From Linnemannia elongata (Eukaryota; Mortierellomycota; Mortierellomycetes; Mortierellales; Mortierellaceae): a DNA stretch of 64,000 bases. Each line of letters starts with the position of its first letter. Within the stretch, counting starts at the first letter, position 1. Below, piece by piece: positions 45,000 to 58,321 of this stretch. Location: positions 1,674,001 through 1,738,000 of the forward strand of contig JAXBDG010000006.1 in NCBI GenBank assembly GCA_036320915.1, given 5' to 3'. The notes under the pieces are model-generated. The model was given only the letters and a program-made list of their open reading frames with translations. It was not told the DNA's origin and ran no database searches. A program made the translations under genes and the position numbers.

Positions 45000-47900
45000 A
45001 TGAATATCCACGAACACCTGAGCGAGGCGGGATCACGGAGAACCTTTGAGTCTCAGCCGCGATCCTTGTCTTCGGCACCAGGGTCATCCCCAACATTACC
45101 AGAGACAGCTCTGTCAGCACAACAGCGTCCTCCACAACACCTCTTGGACCAGAGGCGGCACACAATCGACTACTCGGCATGGAGCACTCGGGGAGCCTTT
45201 GACCAGCTCCTGTGCGTCGATCAGATCTCCACACAGAGGGCAGCTGCGGGCTCTGATCTGTCGAACAAACACGACAGCAGCATGGCCACACCTTGGAGCA
45301 GTCACTCGAGCGAGTCCTCGTTCACGTCAATCTCGGACAAGCGGGAAATTGACTCGTCCAGCGCCAACCTTGTCGGCAACAAACAGCGAAGCTCCAACAG
45401 ACTGCACCCCAACGCCTTCAGCCAGAAACAGCAGCAGCCTGCCAGTGGAGTGACAAACACCATGACCGACAACTTTGGCCGAAGAGCGTCCATGTCACAG
45501 CTCTCCTTCTATGGAGGTGTCTGGGATCAGGTATGTTACCGATTGTACTTGTTTGCCCCTTCAATTTTTTTGTTCTTTCCTTTTTGTTCTTTCCTTTTTG
45601 TTCCTTCCATGCCTCCACCCGCGTCCCGGGTCCACCATTACACCACATGCCCATGAACACAAAACATAAAAACGTCCCACGCCCTGTCTTGATCTTCCCT
45701 ACGATACTTCTGTTCTTCAAAACGGTGGTCGCTCCTTTTCACAGCGCGGGAGCTTTTAACGGGAATGACTTACAGAAAATGGCTCTGCTTGATCTTGAAC
45801 ATATATCCGGTTTCTTGTCATCTGGCATTGCGCAGAAGATATCTATCGCCATGCAAAAGGAGAAAAGGGGAAGGAGAAAAAAGGCAAGAAAACACATCCC
45901 TTTTCGCGTGAGCAAGTTTTTTTTGTTTGTGTATCCCTTTTTTTCTCAATGCATGCATTTTTATTCGATCCGTTCTCTCACGCCCAGTTCCCAGTAGTGT
46001 TTGTGACCCAAACTGACGTGCATCCGTGGTTGTGGTTTGCATTTTTCCCTTTCCCGCCGTGTACTTTTTACTTTTTTTTCTTGTGATGGCTGGCATATGT
46101 CGATTCAGTCTGTACAACCCAAAACGCTCAGGACTCTCGAAATGCTCACCCCCCATTGGACCCGCAACCACCCTGAGTCTGCCCCCTTTTCTTTTCTATG
46201 ATTACATGAACACCATCTCCACCAACCACCTCTGCTTACTTTCAAACAATACTCAGTTCACCCTCTTGAGAACTCCCGTTGTCGCATAACGATGGACTAA
46301 CATACCGCGATCTCCACGATGATGTGTCCCGCCGTTCTCTCTCTGATTGTCATTAGCCTGATCAAGAATTGCTGCATATTCATTCGAGCTCGCTCCAAAT
46401 GGGATATGATACGTTCTCCTTTCCAGTTCCCGCATCTACCATCCAGGGTCAGGCTGAAGAGGATTCGGCACGGAATACTGACTGGTACAAGGACCTTTCA
46501 GGTCCGGGATCGCTTGCTACAATCCATGACGATCTCTCTTTTCTCACTGAAAGCGGCTCAGATCACAATTCGGCCCTCCAGATGTTCTCGCAGAGGCAGC
46601 ATCAACACATTCCGTCCTCGTTGGCATCCAGCCGGCGTAACAGTCGCATACTTCCGAACCCTATTCAGCCGCCAGCAATCGCCCACGCAAGGAAGCAGAG
46701 CGTCGATGAACTGTCTTTCAAGGAGCAGGACCAGTCACAGGACAAATCGGCCCACTCCTTTAGTGCCAACACCAGCAGCACGACATTCTCGGACTTCAGC
46801 ATTCCCGATGATGACTCTCTGACAACTTCGTCGACTATGTCGTCGTTTTCAAACATTTCCAATCAGAGCAACAACATCCAACACGGTGGATTCGTTCCTA
46901 GATACGATCCTTGGGCTGAAAAGACTGACAAGCTGGGCACAAACGGGACAAGCGCCGGACTGGACATTCAGAGTCAGCGTCGCAAGTCCGAGTCAGTACT
47001 CCATGATCTGTCGGCTAGCAACCTGGATTACTCGACCATGAGATCCATTTATCAAAAGTCGGCCTCTCTTAACGCGCCACCTGGATCGTCCATTCCCTCT
47101 TACCTTTCCGGCCGCTCTGTCAGTCCGACAAACAACGGTGCTGCTGGTGGACACACAATGTCGGGACCGTTCACTGGTAGTCGCGCCCCAGGAATGTGTT
47201 CAGAAACCATGTCATATGAGCATCATCCATTATCGCCCATGGAAAGTCACGAGTTAGGAATGACGGGAGTGGACACTAGAGCCCCCGTTCACCATTTGAA
47301 CTCGACTCAGCCAGCATTGCACCCTCACTTTGAGACGACTATACCTTCTGAATCCGAACCGAGCGCTCAACTCAACGATGGCACTAATTTGGAGATGTGT
47401 GGACTGTGTGGAGTTCAGCTGGCGATAGTCCCATTTGGGTCATGCGGACACAGGTACGACACAGATTCTGTTGGTCATTACGATATGTTTTGACACGGGA
47501 CTAGAACATTGATTGACATATATCTTATTAATGCATGAACAATAGGGTGTGCAATGTTTGCCATCGCCACGAGAAGCACCGCTCTCTTCGACTCTTCCAG
47601 AATGCTCATCCAACGTGTCCATTCTGCACTCACGGAGTCACTCCAGCGCAACAATCTATGTCTTCAGGAATGCCATATATGCCAGCCGCGGATGATAAGC
47701 AGAACCGGCCCTATTCTTTCCCCCACGCGCCTAAGCAAACGTATTCAAGCCAACAGGGACCCCAACAAGCGCATCTGCAACGGCCTCAGCGGCAAAAACA
47801 AACATTCGCATCTCGGGGTCCCTACGATAACACGACCTCTGACGACATGGGTGACGGTTACCCTATGAACCGCCAATACCATCAAACGTTCCCCATCTAC

Positions 47901-50808
47901 GGCGCCGCCCATGCCACAGCACTTCTCCGGACGTCTTCTCTTCAACTGGACAATGCGCCGATCATTGCCTCTGCCAACCCATCAATCTCTATTCCCTCTG
48001 CTAACCATGGGAACTATGCTGGCGCAGCTGGATCAACGGATCACTTCGTTCAGAATACTGGCAATGGTGCTCGCCAAAAGCCTCCGCCAGGATTCTTCCC
48101 ACTTCAAGCATCTACGCATGGCGGTCACAATGCTCAGAGGCAGCAGCACTCGCACAGGCAAGGGCTGAACCAGTACGCTCCCAACTTCCAGCCTGCGGGT
48201 TTGTCCACGGCACAACAATATCATGATGGTGGCAACATGGCAACCATGGGACGTCCTGGGATGATCAGCCCGCCAACAGGAGCATGGCGTGAGGGCAGTT
48301 CTGGGATCGTAGACTATACCTCGCAGGAGTATTATTACCAGCAGCAGCTTCCGATGCCTCCACAGTACTTGCAACAGCGTCGCGGAAGCCAACAACACGC
48401 TTTGTTACCTCCTACAATCGGCAACATGCCTCAAGAATACCAACTCTACGGACACGCTATGAACAACCTGGCAGGACCAGGAGCAACTCCAAGCGCACCA
48501 TCGGTAGCGCTCTCCTTTCCCATCCTGCCAGACTTGCCACCAGCTCTTCCACCCACCAAACCAAGGACCGAGGCTATCCAATGGGCAGTTGTTCGCGTTA
48601 CAAATGTAAGTCTCTCAAGTTTATTTCGGCGTGTGTTTACCAACGTCCATTCATTACAACTGCTAACTTCAATTCGATATTCTTCGTTTGATAGATTCCA
48701 TGGGATGTATCTCTGCAAGACATGCTGGGATTCTTTGACGGATTCCCGTATCCTCCCGAGCATCTGCTCGCCCAAAACGTCCACATTCTCATGGACAGAA
48801 CGTCAGGAAAGACCTTCAATTCTGCATTCATTGAGCTAGCATTGACAACCCGCCAGGCAGGTATGGTGGCGCAGGCTCGAAACCAAAGAGTTCTAAAGGG
48901 AAGGCAAGTCTCGGTTGAGCTGTCGAGTCAGGACGAGCTTCTGCGTTCAGTGTTCCCCAAGTGGGCAGGCGACTTTGTGAACGGAGAGCCTTTGATTCCT
49001 GGAGAGCGCGTCTCCATCCAAGGCGTTGATGAAGAAGGCGATAAGGACGGCCAGAATGTTGCACCATGGCTCATGGATCCTGCAAAGCAGGCTCATCCAA
49101 CGCCACCATTTGTGACGCGCGACGAGATCAATGCCCTCCTTGTCATTTGTCGCAACTACAAGGTATGCATCACATGGAGTTTTCTACTTATTTCTCATTC
49201 TAATGCTTGAAGTATTTCTATACTGAATCCACCTTATGTTATACTTGTATATTTCAGCTACACTTTTCTCGCAAGTGTGCAGAAAGACCGTTCGAAAACA
49301 TTCTCTCGATCCTGGCAAAATATCCTTGGCATCAGTCGCATCGGGTGCTACCTTTGCATCGGGACCATATCTTTGAGCTGCTCAAGTTGTCGATAGAGTC
49401 CCTGAGGGTGCATCTCAGCAAGGAGTACAACACCATACACCCCACACTCTTGACCCGCATGGTCCGTTGCGCCGTCTTGACACCCGCCTTCACAGAAAGA
49501 CAGAAGAACATGGTCCTAGTCGTGGCTGGCGTGACTTGTCCTGAGGACATTGTTGCTTGGATGGCCCCACCCGCACCAACTGAGGCTGCGGTCAATCCTC
49601 TGGACTCTCCTGATGAGCATTCTATCGCTGCTGAGAATACCGAAGACGACTCTGTGATTCCATCTGATTTCGACATCTCTCTTGCCAAAGGCGAGCATGA
49701 GTCATCCGAGGTCAAGTCCATCGAACAGGCTATCGAGTGTCTAGGCATTTCCGAGACTACTGCTGGTGAATTTCCTGGAGAACGTTCCAAAGCAGCAACC
49801 GCGACAGACACAACCTCGCCCATGATCGAACTCAAGGATGAGAAATTTAGCATGCCTGTCACGACGTGGGCAACTGTTGCTGCGCCTTCCGCCAAAGCTG
49901 CAGGATCAATCGAGCCAGCATCAAATGAGAGTACCCCAACAGCGACACCTGTGCCTCCTTCTACCATCTCACTCAAGTCTGGAGCCCGTGGTCTGACACT
50001 TGCGCCATCCTATGCTGCAGCTGTTGTCCAGACTACTGGCGGTGATGTAACCCCCAAGGCGTCTGCTCAAGCTCTCCAGAACCCGTGCGGTAACTTGGCA
50101 TTGGGCTCAAACGAATCTGGCTCTCCATCATCCCTTACCAGTCTCGGCTCTCTGGCACATTCGAGTTCGAATGCTTGGAGGTCTTTGGGATCGCATTACC
50201 GACACAACTCTGGCCGATCTCTCAGTATTTCAGGCATCTCAACCTTTGCTTCGCCCAACACCCAGCTCATGCCAGTGGGTACCATCCCTTATACATATCC
50301 CTCGCTCACGTCCACATCAGCAGCTGATTCGACTGTCTCGCCCTTCCGTAGTGCCTTCCTCAAGAGCACCGGCGAGTCATTTGGAGGAGATGGACTTGGA
50401 CTTGGAGCGTACTCCACCGCATTGAACGCCAGTGGACGACATCATCGTGGCGGAAGCTTGCCTAAATTGGCGATTCCTCGAGGAGCGAGTGAGACTACTA
50501 GTGAATCGACGACGGCCTCTTCGGCCTCTTCCTTAGTGGCGACGCCATTCAACACATCCCCCGTATCGGCTACTCCTGCAGTGACTGGAGAAAAGTGCAC
50601 GAGTGAGTCGATCCTGAACGCGATCAAGACGATTACGCAGTCGACGCCTCGTTTGACCAAGTCGGGGTCGGTCAATCAGATGCCCATGTCTGCTTCGAGC
50701 ACGTTGCTGAGCGGCACCGCATCGGCGACTGGTCAGAGCTCGGGAAGCGTCGGCGGCCTGGGTCTTGGACACAAACAGCAACGCCGTGAGGGAGGTGAAA
50801 CCCTGTAA
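45000..50808 (+). CDS. large RING-finger plus RRM protein
   Basis: Five exons (45000-45530, 46357-47453, 47546-48605, 48695-49162, 49258-50808) give 1568 residues with matching phases. A Ser-rich N-terminal half leads to a C3HC4 RING at ~525-570: C-x2-C-x11-C-x-H-x2-C-x2-C-x18-C-x2-C (CGLCGVQL...CGHRVCNVCHR...CPFC), interrupted by an intron between CGH and RVC. A Gln/Pro-rich linker follows, then an RRM-like fold (~887-965: IQWAVVRVTNIPWDVSLQ, DMLGFFDGFPYPPEHLL, VHILMDRTSGKTFNSAFIEL) and a helical block (~1035-1150: KCAERPFENILSILAKYPWH, LHRDHIFELLKLSIESLRVH). The tail is Ser/Thr-rich. I do not recognise a named orthologue. RING plus RRM recalls Not4/CNOT4, but the order, spacing and RING type differ. 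RNA-linked ubiquitination is inference. Confidence 0.85.
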
Positions 50809-51127
50809 AAAAACGTACCACCACCTAAGAACTATTACCCATTTCAACTTTATTAGGCATACGTACACTTCAACCACTACACTTACCTAGATCTACACCA
50901 CTCCATTTGCTTTTCATTTCTTTCGTCCGCTTGTCATTTATTTTTCATACCTGTACCTTAGACATCTGCCATTCTTTCGATCTGTTGTTTTCTTCCTTTC
51001 CATTCCCTCTTTGTTTGCTCTTTTCACTTACTATCACTCTGTATACCCTCGCCTATGCTAATAGATTGCTTTTCTCTCAAAACCAAAGGTGTCATTGCTG
51101 TTTATTTGTCAACTAATTATATATTGT
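50809..51127. other. convergent 3' region
   Basis: This 319-bp T/C-rich stretch lies between the stops of the RING-RRM gene and the permease gene and presumably holds both 3' UTRs. Nothing else is seen. Confidence 0.6.
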
Positions 51128-54100
51128 TCACAAGGTGTATCTAAAGTTGGGATGCATGTCCCCGAGGTCATTAAGGTGTCCCTCAGACATGAATTGAAGC
51201 AAGCGAAGGCCCTTTGTTTGGTTATTGTCACGGCGATGGTTCTCGCGCGATAGCATTGTTCTCATGACGATGGCGTTCAAGATGAAACAGCAGATCGAAA
51301 TCGCCATCACGATGTGTCCCCGTTCTATGCAACGGAAGACCGTAAAGAAATGGGAAGGGCTTCTATTAGTATGCTGGTTCGTGAGAGTGCAGACATGTCT
51401 TTTTTTGTGTTGTAGGTATAGGTATAGATCGTACGGTAGCGAGGTGCGTCGTCAGGGCGATAGACTTGAGTGCCAGCCATGCCGGCCAGACTTCCTGCAG
51501 AGATCATCATCGCCAGGGCGGTTGCTCGTTTTGCATGACCGATACAGTTGTTTGTCAACCAGGATGTCAAGATGGATGAGGTCGGCACCATTCCACATAA
51601 CGCGAATGTTACTGCCAAATAACGCACTATTCAACATAGAGAGAGAGAAAAAAGATATAGCAGGGTTTTTACATTGAGAGCGTGCTATCAAAATGTGTTT
51701 TTGGCTCTGTGTGTGTGTGTGTATGTGTGTGAAGGGAAATGAGATAAAATACAAGATAAGTAACTTACGCCAGGTCCATGGGGCAAAGGCGAGGAGGGAG
51801 AATCCGACGACAGACACCATGGGGATGAAGATGGCAAAGTAACCGCGGATGCCCAGGCGGTCGGACCACCAGGGGACCAGGAGTGAGACGCAGGCTGCGA
51901 CCATGTACGGAGGCACCGTCAGCAGCTGTGCCGTTGTTCTGTTATTTCAATGGATGCAAGGCAGAAGGCGACATTAGAGAATTGAAAGAAAAACGGGGCG
52001 TGTGGGTAAGTGAGACACATACAAAACCAACCCAATGGAGAAAAAGAACGTACGCTTTGAAGCCCATGTCGGCAATGAGGGAGGGCAAGAACATGACAAC
52101 ACCAGCACTTGGGAGATGCAACAACATGGATCCCAAACAAATCAAATAAACCCTCACATCCGTCAAAGCCGACCGCGTCTGCCTCCAACTCGCCTCGACT
52201 GTCGGAACTACATCACTGTCCACAATAATCCGGTTCGTCGCATAGATCCTCTCCTCCTCCGTCAAGAATTTCGCCTCCATAGGCGATGGGGTCATGATAA
52301 ACCACGTCAGGACAGCGAGGAGGAGGGTAGGGATGGCTTCAAGGATGAAAATCCATTGCCATCCTTGGAGGTTCCATTTCCCGGCGAGTTGTGAGATGCC
52401 TGCGGCGAGGAGACCTCCGAAGGCTCCAGCTAGGATGTTGAAGCAGAGGAAGATTGCCATGCGAAAGGAGTGTTCTGAACGCTTGTAGAAGAGTGTTAGG
52501 TAGAATAGGACTCCTGGGACAAATCCAGCTAACATCCAAAGAAGTGTTACGGTTGGGAAGAGTATGTTAGATCATGAATATGTTTTGTAACGATAAAATG
52601 GAGGAGTGATGGGAGGAGTAACAATAATTGTAGTAGAAGACGAATGATAATGCGCCAAAATACTATGAGGGAAGTAACGAAAGCGTCTTTGTATGTTCCA
52701 TACCTTCGGCAGTACCGAGAGCAAAGCGAGCAACGACTAGACCTGTAAAGTTTGTGACCCATGCTAGCGCCAAACTGACTCCGCCCCTAATTGTAGTAGA
52801 AAATGTTATGTTCAAAAGATGTTAGACTGTGGTGTTAAACTCATGTGGCCTGGAAAATAATCAAGAGAAAAAGAAGGTGTGGATGGTTACCAGAGGAACA
52901 TCAGTAGAGGGATCCAGGTGCGGGGTCCAAGACGGACAAGCATCCAGTTCGAAGGAAGCTCAAACAAACAGTAAGCCAAAAAGAACGACGCCAATGCGCT
53001 ATGTGTATCAGAAAAATGGAATACTGTTGTGAGTCTTGTGAGTCTTGTGAGAGGAAAAAGTACATCAAACACGAAACAAAGTTAACGAGCCCTGAACTCA
53101 CATGTTGTATTGGCCATTGGAGAGGTGAACAGCCTCCTCGAGTCCAAACAACCGAGCGTTTCCGATGTTGACCCGATCCAAGTACGAGAAAAGGTACAGG
53201 ATCCCTAGCAGAGGCAACAGGTGTCGATCCAGCTTGCGAACAATCTGTCTCTCCATCTCGGGGTCTTGTTGGAAATTCATTGCCGCAAAATACTCGCCTC
53301 GCTTCTCTGCTCCTCCTGCTCCATCACCGCTATAACCGTCTCCACCACCATTGCGCTCAAATGAGAGTTCGCTCACGAAGGACTTTGTACGGTACATCTC
53401 CAACAGTTGGTCCTGCTTCTCGCTCTGCAGCAGCTGCTGGCTTTGGCTCTGGTATGGGTTGTTATGGGGGGATAGTTGCTGAGGGTGGACAGGGGTGCTG
53501 TCAAAGGTATAGAAATGCCCTCCGTTCCGACCGCGACTGCCATTACTACTGCTGCGATCGACTTCCGTCTCTCCACTATCCTCCCGTCTCGACTCTCCTC
53601 GGCGTGGGCTGACGGAGCGCAGTCGTATCGCCTTGTTGTTGCCAGGTTTGTAAGGGGTTACCTTGGGTGTACGAGAAGAGATCTTGTTGGCGGTGGTGGT
53701 AGTCATCATAGGAGGATCGGCCAATCGGATGTGGCGCTGAGGTTGGGTCTTCGGGACCTTGGGCTCTTGTCCCAATGGATGGTCTCGTGTCAGACCTCCA
53801 CCGCCTCTAGTTCTCCTCTGCTGTAGATGGTGGTCAATCTCGCTGCTCTCGTCGTCATCTGTGTCACCACTATCCACTATATCAAACCTGTCAATGTCTT
53901 CATGACGAGCAGGAGTACGGTTCAGGACAGCGTCGACTGTTGCCAATGCAGAGGCAGGGAGTCCCTGGACATGCCGACCGGCAATATCGGACCCTTGGTT
54001 CCTGGAAATAGAACGTGTATAGTCGCCGTCAAAGGAGGAGACTGATGACGTTGTAGGAGAGCTTTCGAGTGGGTATTGTTGCGGGGATGGCGAACTGGCA

Positions 54101-54237
54101 ATGGTCTTTGAGGTATGTTGTTGGCGACTATTGTTGTTTGTTACACCGCTGTATGGGCTGCTTGCATCATCCATTGTGGAAGGTCGAGAGGAAGGGGTGA
54201 TAGTGATGTTGATGCTGTCTGCCTTTGGGTGCTTCAT
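51128..54237 (-). CDS. MFS permease, Dal5/allantoate (ACS) family, with long N-terminal tail
   Basis: Eight exons (53102-54237, 52891-52998, 52704-52786, 52054-52528, 51769-51938, 51435-51626, 51128-51324; the first holds the tail) were joined in phase into 786 residues; by my count seven segments suffice. The permease starts at ~335 with ERQIVRKLDRHLLPLLGILY and FSYLDRVNIGNARLFGLEE, then FFLAYCLFELPSNWMLVRLG, TGLVVARFALGTAEAGFVPG, SFRMAIFLCFNILAGAFGGL, GWQWIFILEAIPTLLL, WWSDRLGIRG and DDAPRYQRGHIVMAI, all typical of Dal5/Tna1/Vht1-type anion:cation symporters. Substrates in the family include allantoate, nicotinate and vitamins; none can be assigned. The first ~330 residues are hydrophilic, with Ser, Asp and Gln runs, and are unusual for the family. 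The ATG at 54237 is taken; a second in-frame ATG lies at 54174. Confidence 0.9.
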
Positions 54238-57200
54238 GCGATTGTATTCACTATGTTATTTGTTTTTTTTTTGTTGGAGATAGGATGATTTGATATGACT
54301 GGGGGGAGGAGGGGGGGGGAAGGTAGCTTGACATCGTGGGGGGAGAGAGTCAACGGTAGGCCATTTTATGTATTTTTCACACTTTGCCGCAGGTGTATGT
54401 ATCTGAGAGTGTGAAGAGTAGTACACAGAATAGCCGTAACGTAGGAGGGAGGGGAGGGACGAAAAGAAGGAACCGCGAAATGGTAGACGTACGTCTCGAT
54501 TAGGTAGTTATGATCACGGAAACGCGAGCAGTTAAAACGCGTTTTTCTCCGCCATAAGTTTGTTTCCTCTTGGCCGTTTGACGTTCTTGATCCCTTGTCG
54601 TGCAAAGACCGTCCGACCGAAGACAGAAACAAATATGCCGTTTGCTGCTGCTTCTGCGGCGCTGTCTTTTATCTTCTGCGCAAATGGCTCTTGTTCTCTG
54701 CTCAAAGATCATCGGTTCGTGGTTTCTTTTTGTGCTCCTTGATTACTACCACCACAGCACCAAAAAAGATGAAACGCGGCATCCACTAAATGGCTAATAT
54801 CGAGATAGGGAACCATGGTAGGACAGAATTATTAATCGGCATGTTCCCGTTCAGTCCCTTCTCATCTGCCTGCACAACACAAACATACTCTCCATCATTC
54901 TCAGTATCATCAAATCCAATCGATCCCATGAACACAGATCGACAACCGCAACGCGAGCAAAAGTTGGAGAAAAATCAAATATGAACAGTAGTAAAGTAGG
55001 TCAAAACGGATAAACATAGTTAGTCAGATCAATCGCTTAGACTTTGGACAAGGAGTTACCCGCATCCGACATTCGCATGGTGTTTCCGATCCACGGATCC
55101 TTTTTGCCTTGGTCTTGTCTTAGGTGCCTGCCTCGCCCGTCTGCACGATGGTCAGGTATGCATTAGCATTGACCCGGCGTCTCTTTTTCTCTCTCAACCC
55201 CCTTTTTGTCCCAAGAAAGAAAGAAAGAAAGAAAGAAAAAAGGCCAGCCTCTATGATTGACCATGTATTGCCCCTTCTCTCTTCTCCTTCCTCTTCTCTC
55301 TCTCCTCGTTGCAATCAATCCTAAGGCACCACTCTTCTCTTCTCTTGTTTACCCAGCTCACCTGATATTGTTTTCTCCTTTTCCCATTCACTTACCTTCC
55401 TTACTTCTTCCTTCTTTCTTTTTTCGTACTCTTTTCTCTTCATACCTGGAATAATCCCAGTCAGCACTCTTTCGTCGCCTTCCACAATACATCGGCCAAC
55501 AACAGGCGCAACTCTCAGTACTGGTGAGTATGTGTACAGAGCAGCAATAGCACAAAACAGATATTTTCTCAACCATCTTTTACTGGATACCTCTTATCTA
55601 TAATGCATACAACAACGCCAGGACCATTTACTAGTACCGGCTCCAGTAACCGGATAACGCAATGGATCAAAAAGGACTGGGACGAAGAGGACGTGGGATC
55701 ATATGAATAAGTTTAATTATTTTGGAACATCATCAGCCAACTTTATTTGCTTCAATCCGTGGGATTGATCAAGAAACAAAGCGAATGATGGACGTTGTAG
55801 CCATAGGTGCTAGTATGCCTTGTTGAGAACATCCTTATACCTCATTTCTTACCAGCAACAACAACGTGCTGTCTACCAAGTAACAACAAAAAGGCGATAA
55901 GGAAGAGAACACAACAACAATAGCAGCAGCATTGATGGAATCAACAAACAAAAAGACGTTGGGCGTTAGTTGACGATAGCAAAAAAAAAAAAAAAAAATC
56001 AAAAGCAAAATTGGTTCCAAGAATAATTCTTTCTTTGACACAACAACAACAACAAAAAAAAGCAAAGATAGTCAGAGTGGACGGACCTCCTTTCCTTTCC
56101 TGCACGCATATACACATCACCTCCTTCTCCTTGCACATTATGTCCTACTCCCCCGTGTAATTTGCCTTTTGCTCTCTTTCTCCTCTCTTGATTGCTCTTG
56201 TGCTTGATAAAGTCTTTATTTTCGTCAAGGCGCAAGTCGCTCGAGCAAACAAAATAACGAATGTGGTTGCAATCACTCAACGCGCCTTCAACAAAGCAGC
56301 CCATGCAAAGTAGATAGAGGGATAAGTATCACCACATTCTCTATCGCCCAAGTGAGGACAAGAGTAGGAAGGCCTATGGGAGGTGATCTAGTGGACCCTA
56401 GTGTGTTTATTTATTTTGATTGCGTGTTGGAGATCTTTCTTGCTCTAACGTGCGGATATATGCTGGAGTGGTTTGCTCTTTCTATCATTTGGTCTCTTGC
56501 GTCGATGAGAACTGCACTTTGGCTGTTGAATGCCCATTGCCAGATGAGTGTCCTTATTGGCGCCTTTTTCATGTCTCCTCTATGTGCATGTACGTGCACT
56601 GCACTCCCGATTCCTCTCTTTTTATTCATATGCCACCCAAATACCATCCATGCCATCCAGCAGCCCAACTCCCTTTTGTTGTTGTGAGCTTCTTCAAACT
56701 CGCTCTAATTGACAATGGTCTCCAGACTAGAGAACCCGCATCTATCTATTTGTCCTGCCTTTTCTCTGTCTTCATTGTTCACCCCCTTCACCCCCTTCCC
56801 CTTCCCCTTCTTTTCTTTCCCCCCTCTCTCCTCTTGTTCCTCTTCTTCCATTTCTTCCTCCTTCCCCCCCGTTTTTTTATATATCCGGTGCACTATCTGT
56901 CGGTGCATTACTGTTTTCTTTGTCTTAACAAATACTCACACCCTTCAGGTAAATTTGCATTAATCATCTGTGCCATGTTTCCTTTCCCTCACTTCCTCTG
57001 GAAGGCAAGAGCTAAGAGGTCTGAGCCCCAACCAGGCTTGTACTCTCGTACTCCATCACTCCTCAAACTCATTTGCCGTTGAACAGAGAATGAGACATGA
57101 TTGTCAAAAGTCATCAACAACAAAGCAAGCGACGTCAATGCATACAAATACAAAAAAACAAACAGTACATACAAGCAAATACACGAAGAAGCCGTTTGGA

Positions 57201-58321
57201 TGAAAAAAAAGGAAAAGAGGAGCTTTTTCATGCGAGTCGTCCCAACAAACAACGTGAACCCTTCCCCCTTCTCCCTTCCTGGGTCTACTCTGGAACCAGT
57301 AGCAAGTAGCTTGCTTGTTAACATGCACCATTGCCCTGTCAAAAATGACTTTTTAATTACCACTTTTCGTCTCTATTTGATGGCGTCCGGTCCTTTTCTT
57401 CTTTTCTGCCCCCTGCTTTGACGCCAACACTTTTTTCCCTCTCTCCCCTTGTTTTTTTATTTTCTTTTTCTTTTTTTAATCTGTTCTTCGAACCCATTCT
57501 TCCATTCCTACCTCTTGATTCCTCCCCGAAACTCCACACGTCCCCATCTCTAACCGCCGCACTTTGTCTTCTTTCCTTCTTTCTCTTCAACAGCTCTCCC
57601 TCCCTTCACTCTTCACTCTTCACTCTTCACCTCACTTCACTCCACTCTCTTCTCTTTCTTACTCCTTCTTCCTTCCATCTTTTCTTCTCTCTTAATCTCT
57701 TGCCTCCTTTCTATCATCGCCAAGCAGACCATAAACACTCAAGACTGTCGTAAGTTTGTCGCTTCAAATTAAGGTCCCAGTCGGTTGTCGTCGTGTCTTC
57801 CATTCCGCAAGGAGGCACACACACACGGCAATTGTGTCCCTACTCCTTCCTCGTCCAGCCCCTTCACACTTCCCCTCGCTCGCCCTCTATCGTCCTCATT
57901 CTCCACGTCCTCTCTCCTCTTCTTCCTTTTGTCCCTTACTATCGTCAGTATCTCCATCGTTTGTATCGGAAGGGCTCTGACAGCAACTAATGTCCTGGAA
58001 GGAGTAATTCCTTTAAGCGAGACGACCACCCTTTTTTGGACCTCATTTTGTTTCCATATATGTGGGATTCGTGGTGTCAGGAAAATGAAAGTTGTCGACT
58101 CAGTTTTTGTGCGAATGGGCCACGAATTACGAATTACATTGTGAGCATTATTGCTGTGTGCTCTCCGATTCCCTTCTCGTTTCTTTCTTATCTGTGTTTC
58201 CTTCACTTTTTACCTCACTTCTTTTTTTTTGTTCATTCCTACCCTCGTTTTCACCTTTTTCTTGCCACCCTCGTTCCTTTACCTCATTGACCCCACCGAT
58301 CATTGATCGAACCAATCCACC
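54238..58321. other. 4.1-kb divergent intergenic region, no gene seen
   Basis: The region lies between the permease start (-) and the G-gamma start (+). No frame looks coding. It holds (GAAA)n at 55196-55222, poly-A at 55980-55999 and a CACTCTT array at 57604-57630. A pyrimidine-rich leader runs from 57370 to 57720. A GTAAGT at 57750 and a TCAG at 58080 could bound a UTR intron before the G-gamma ATG. An undetected non-coding RNA cannot be excluded. Confidence 0.5.
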
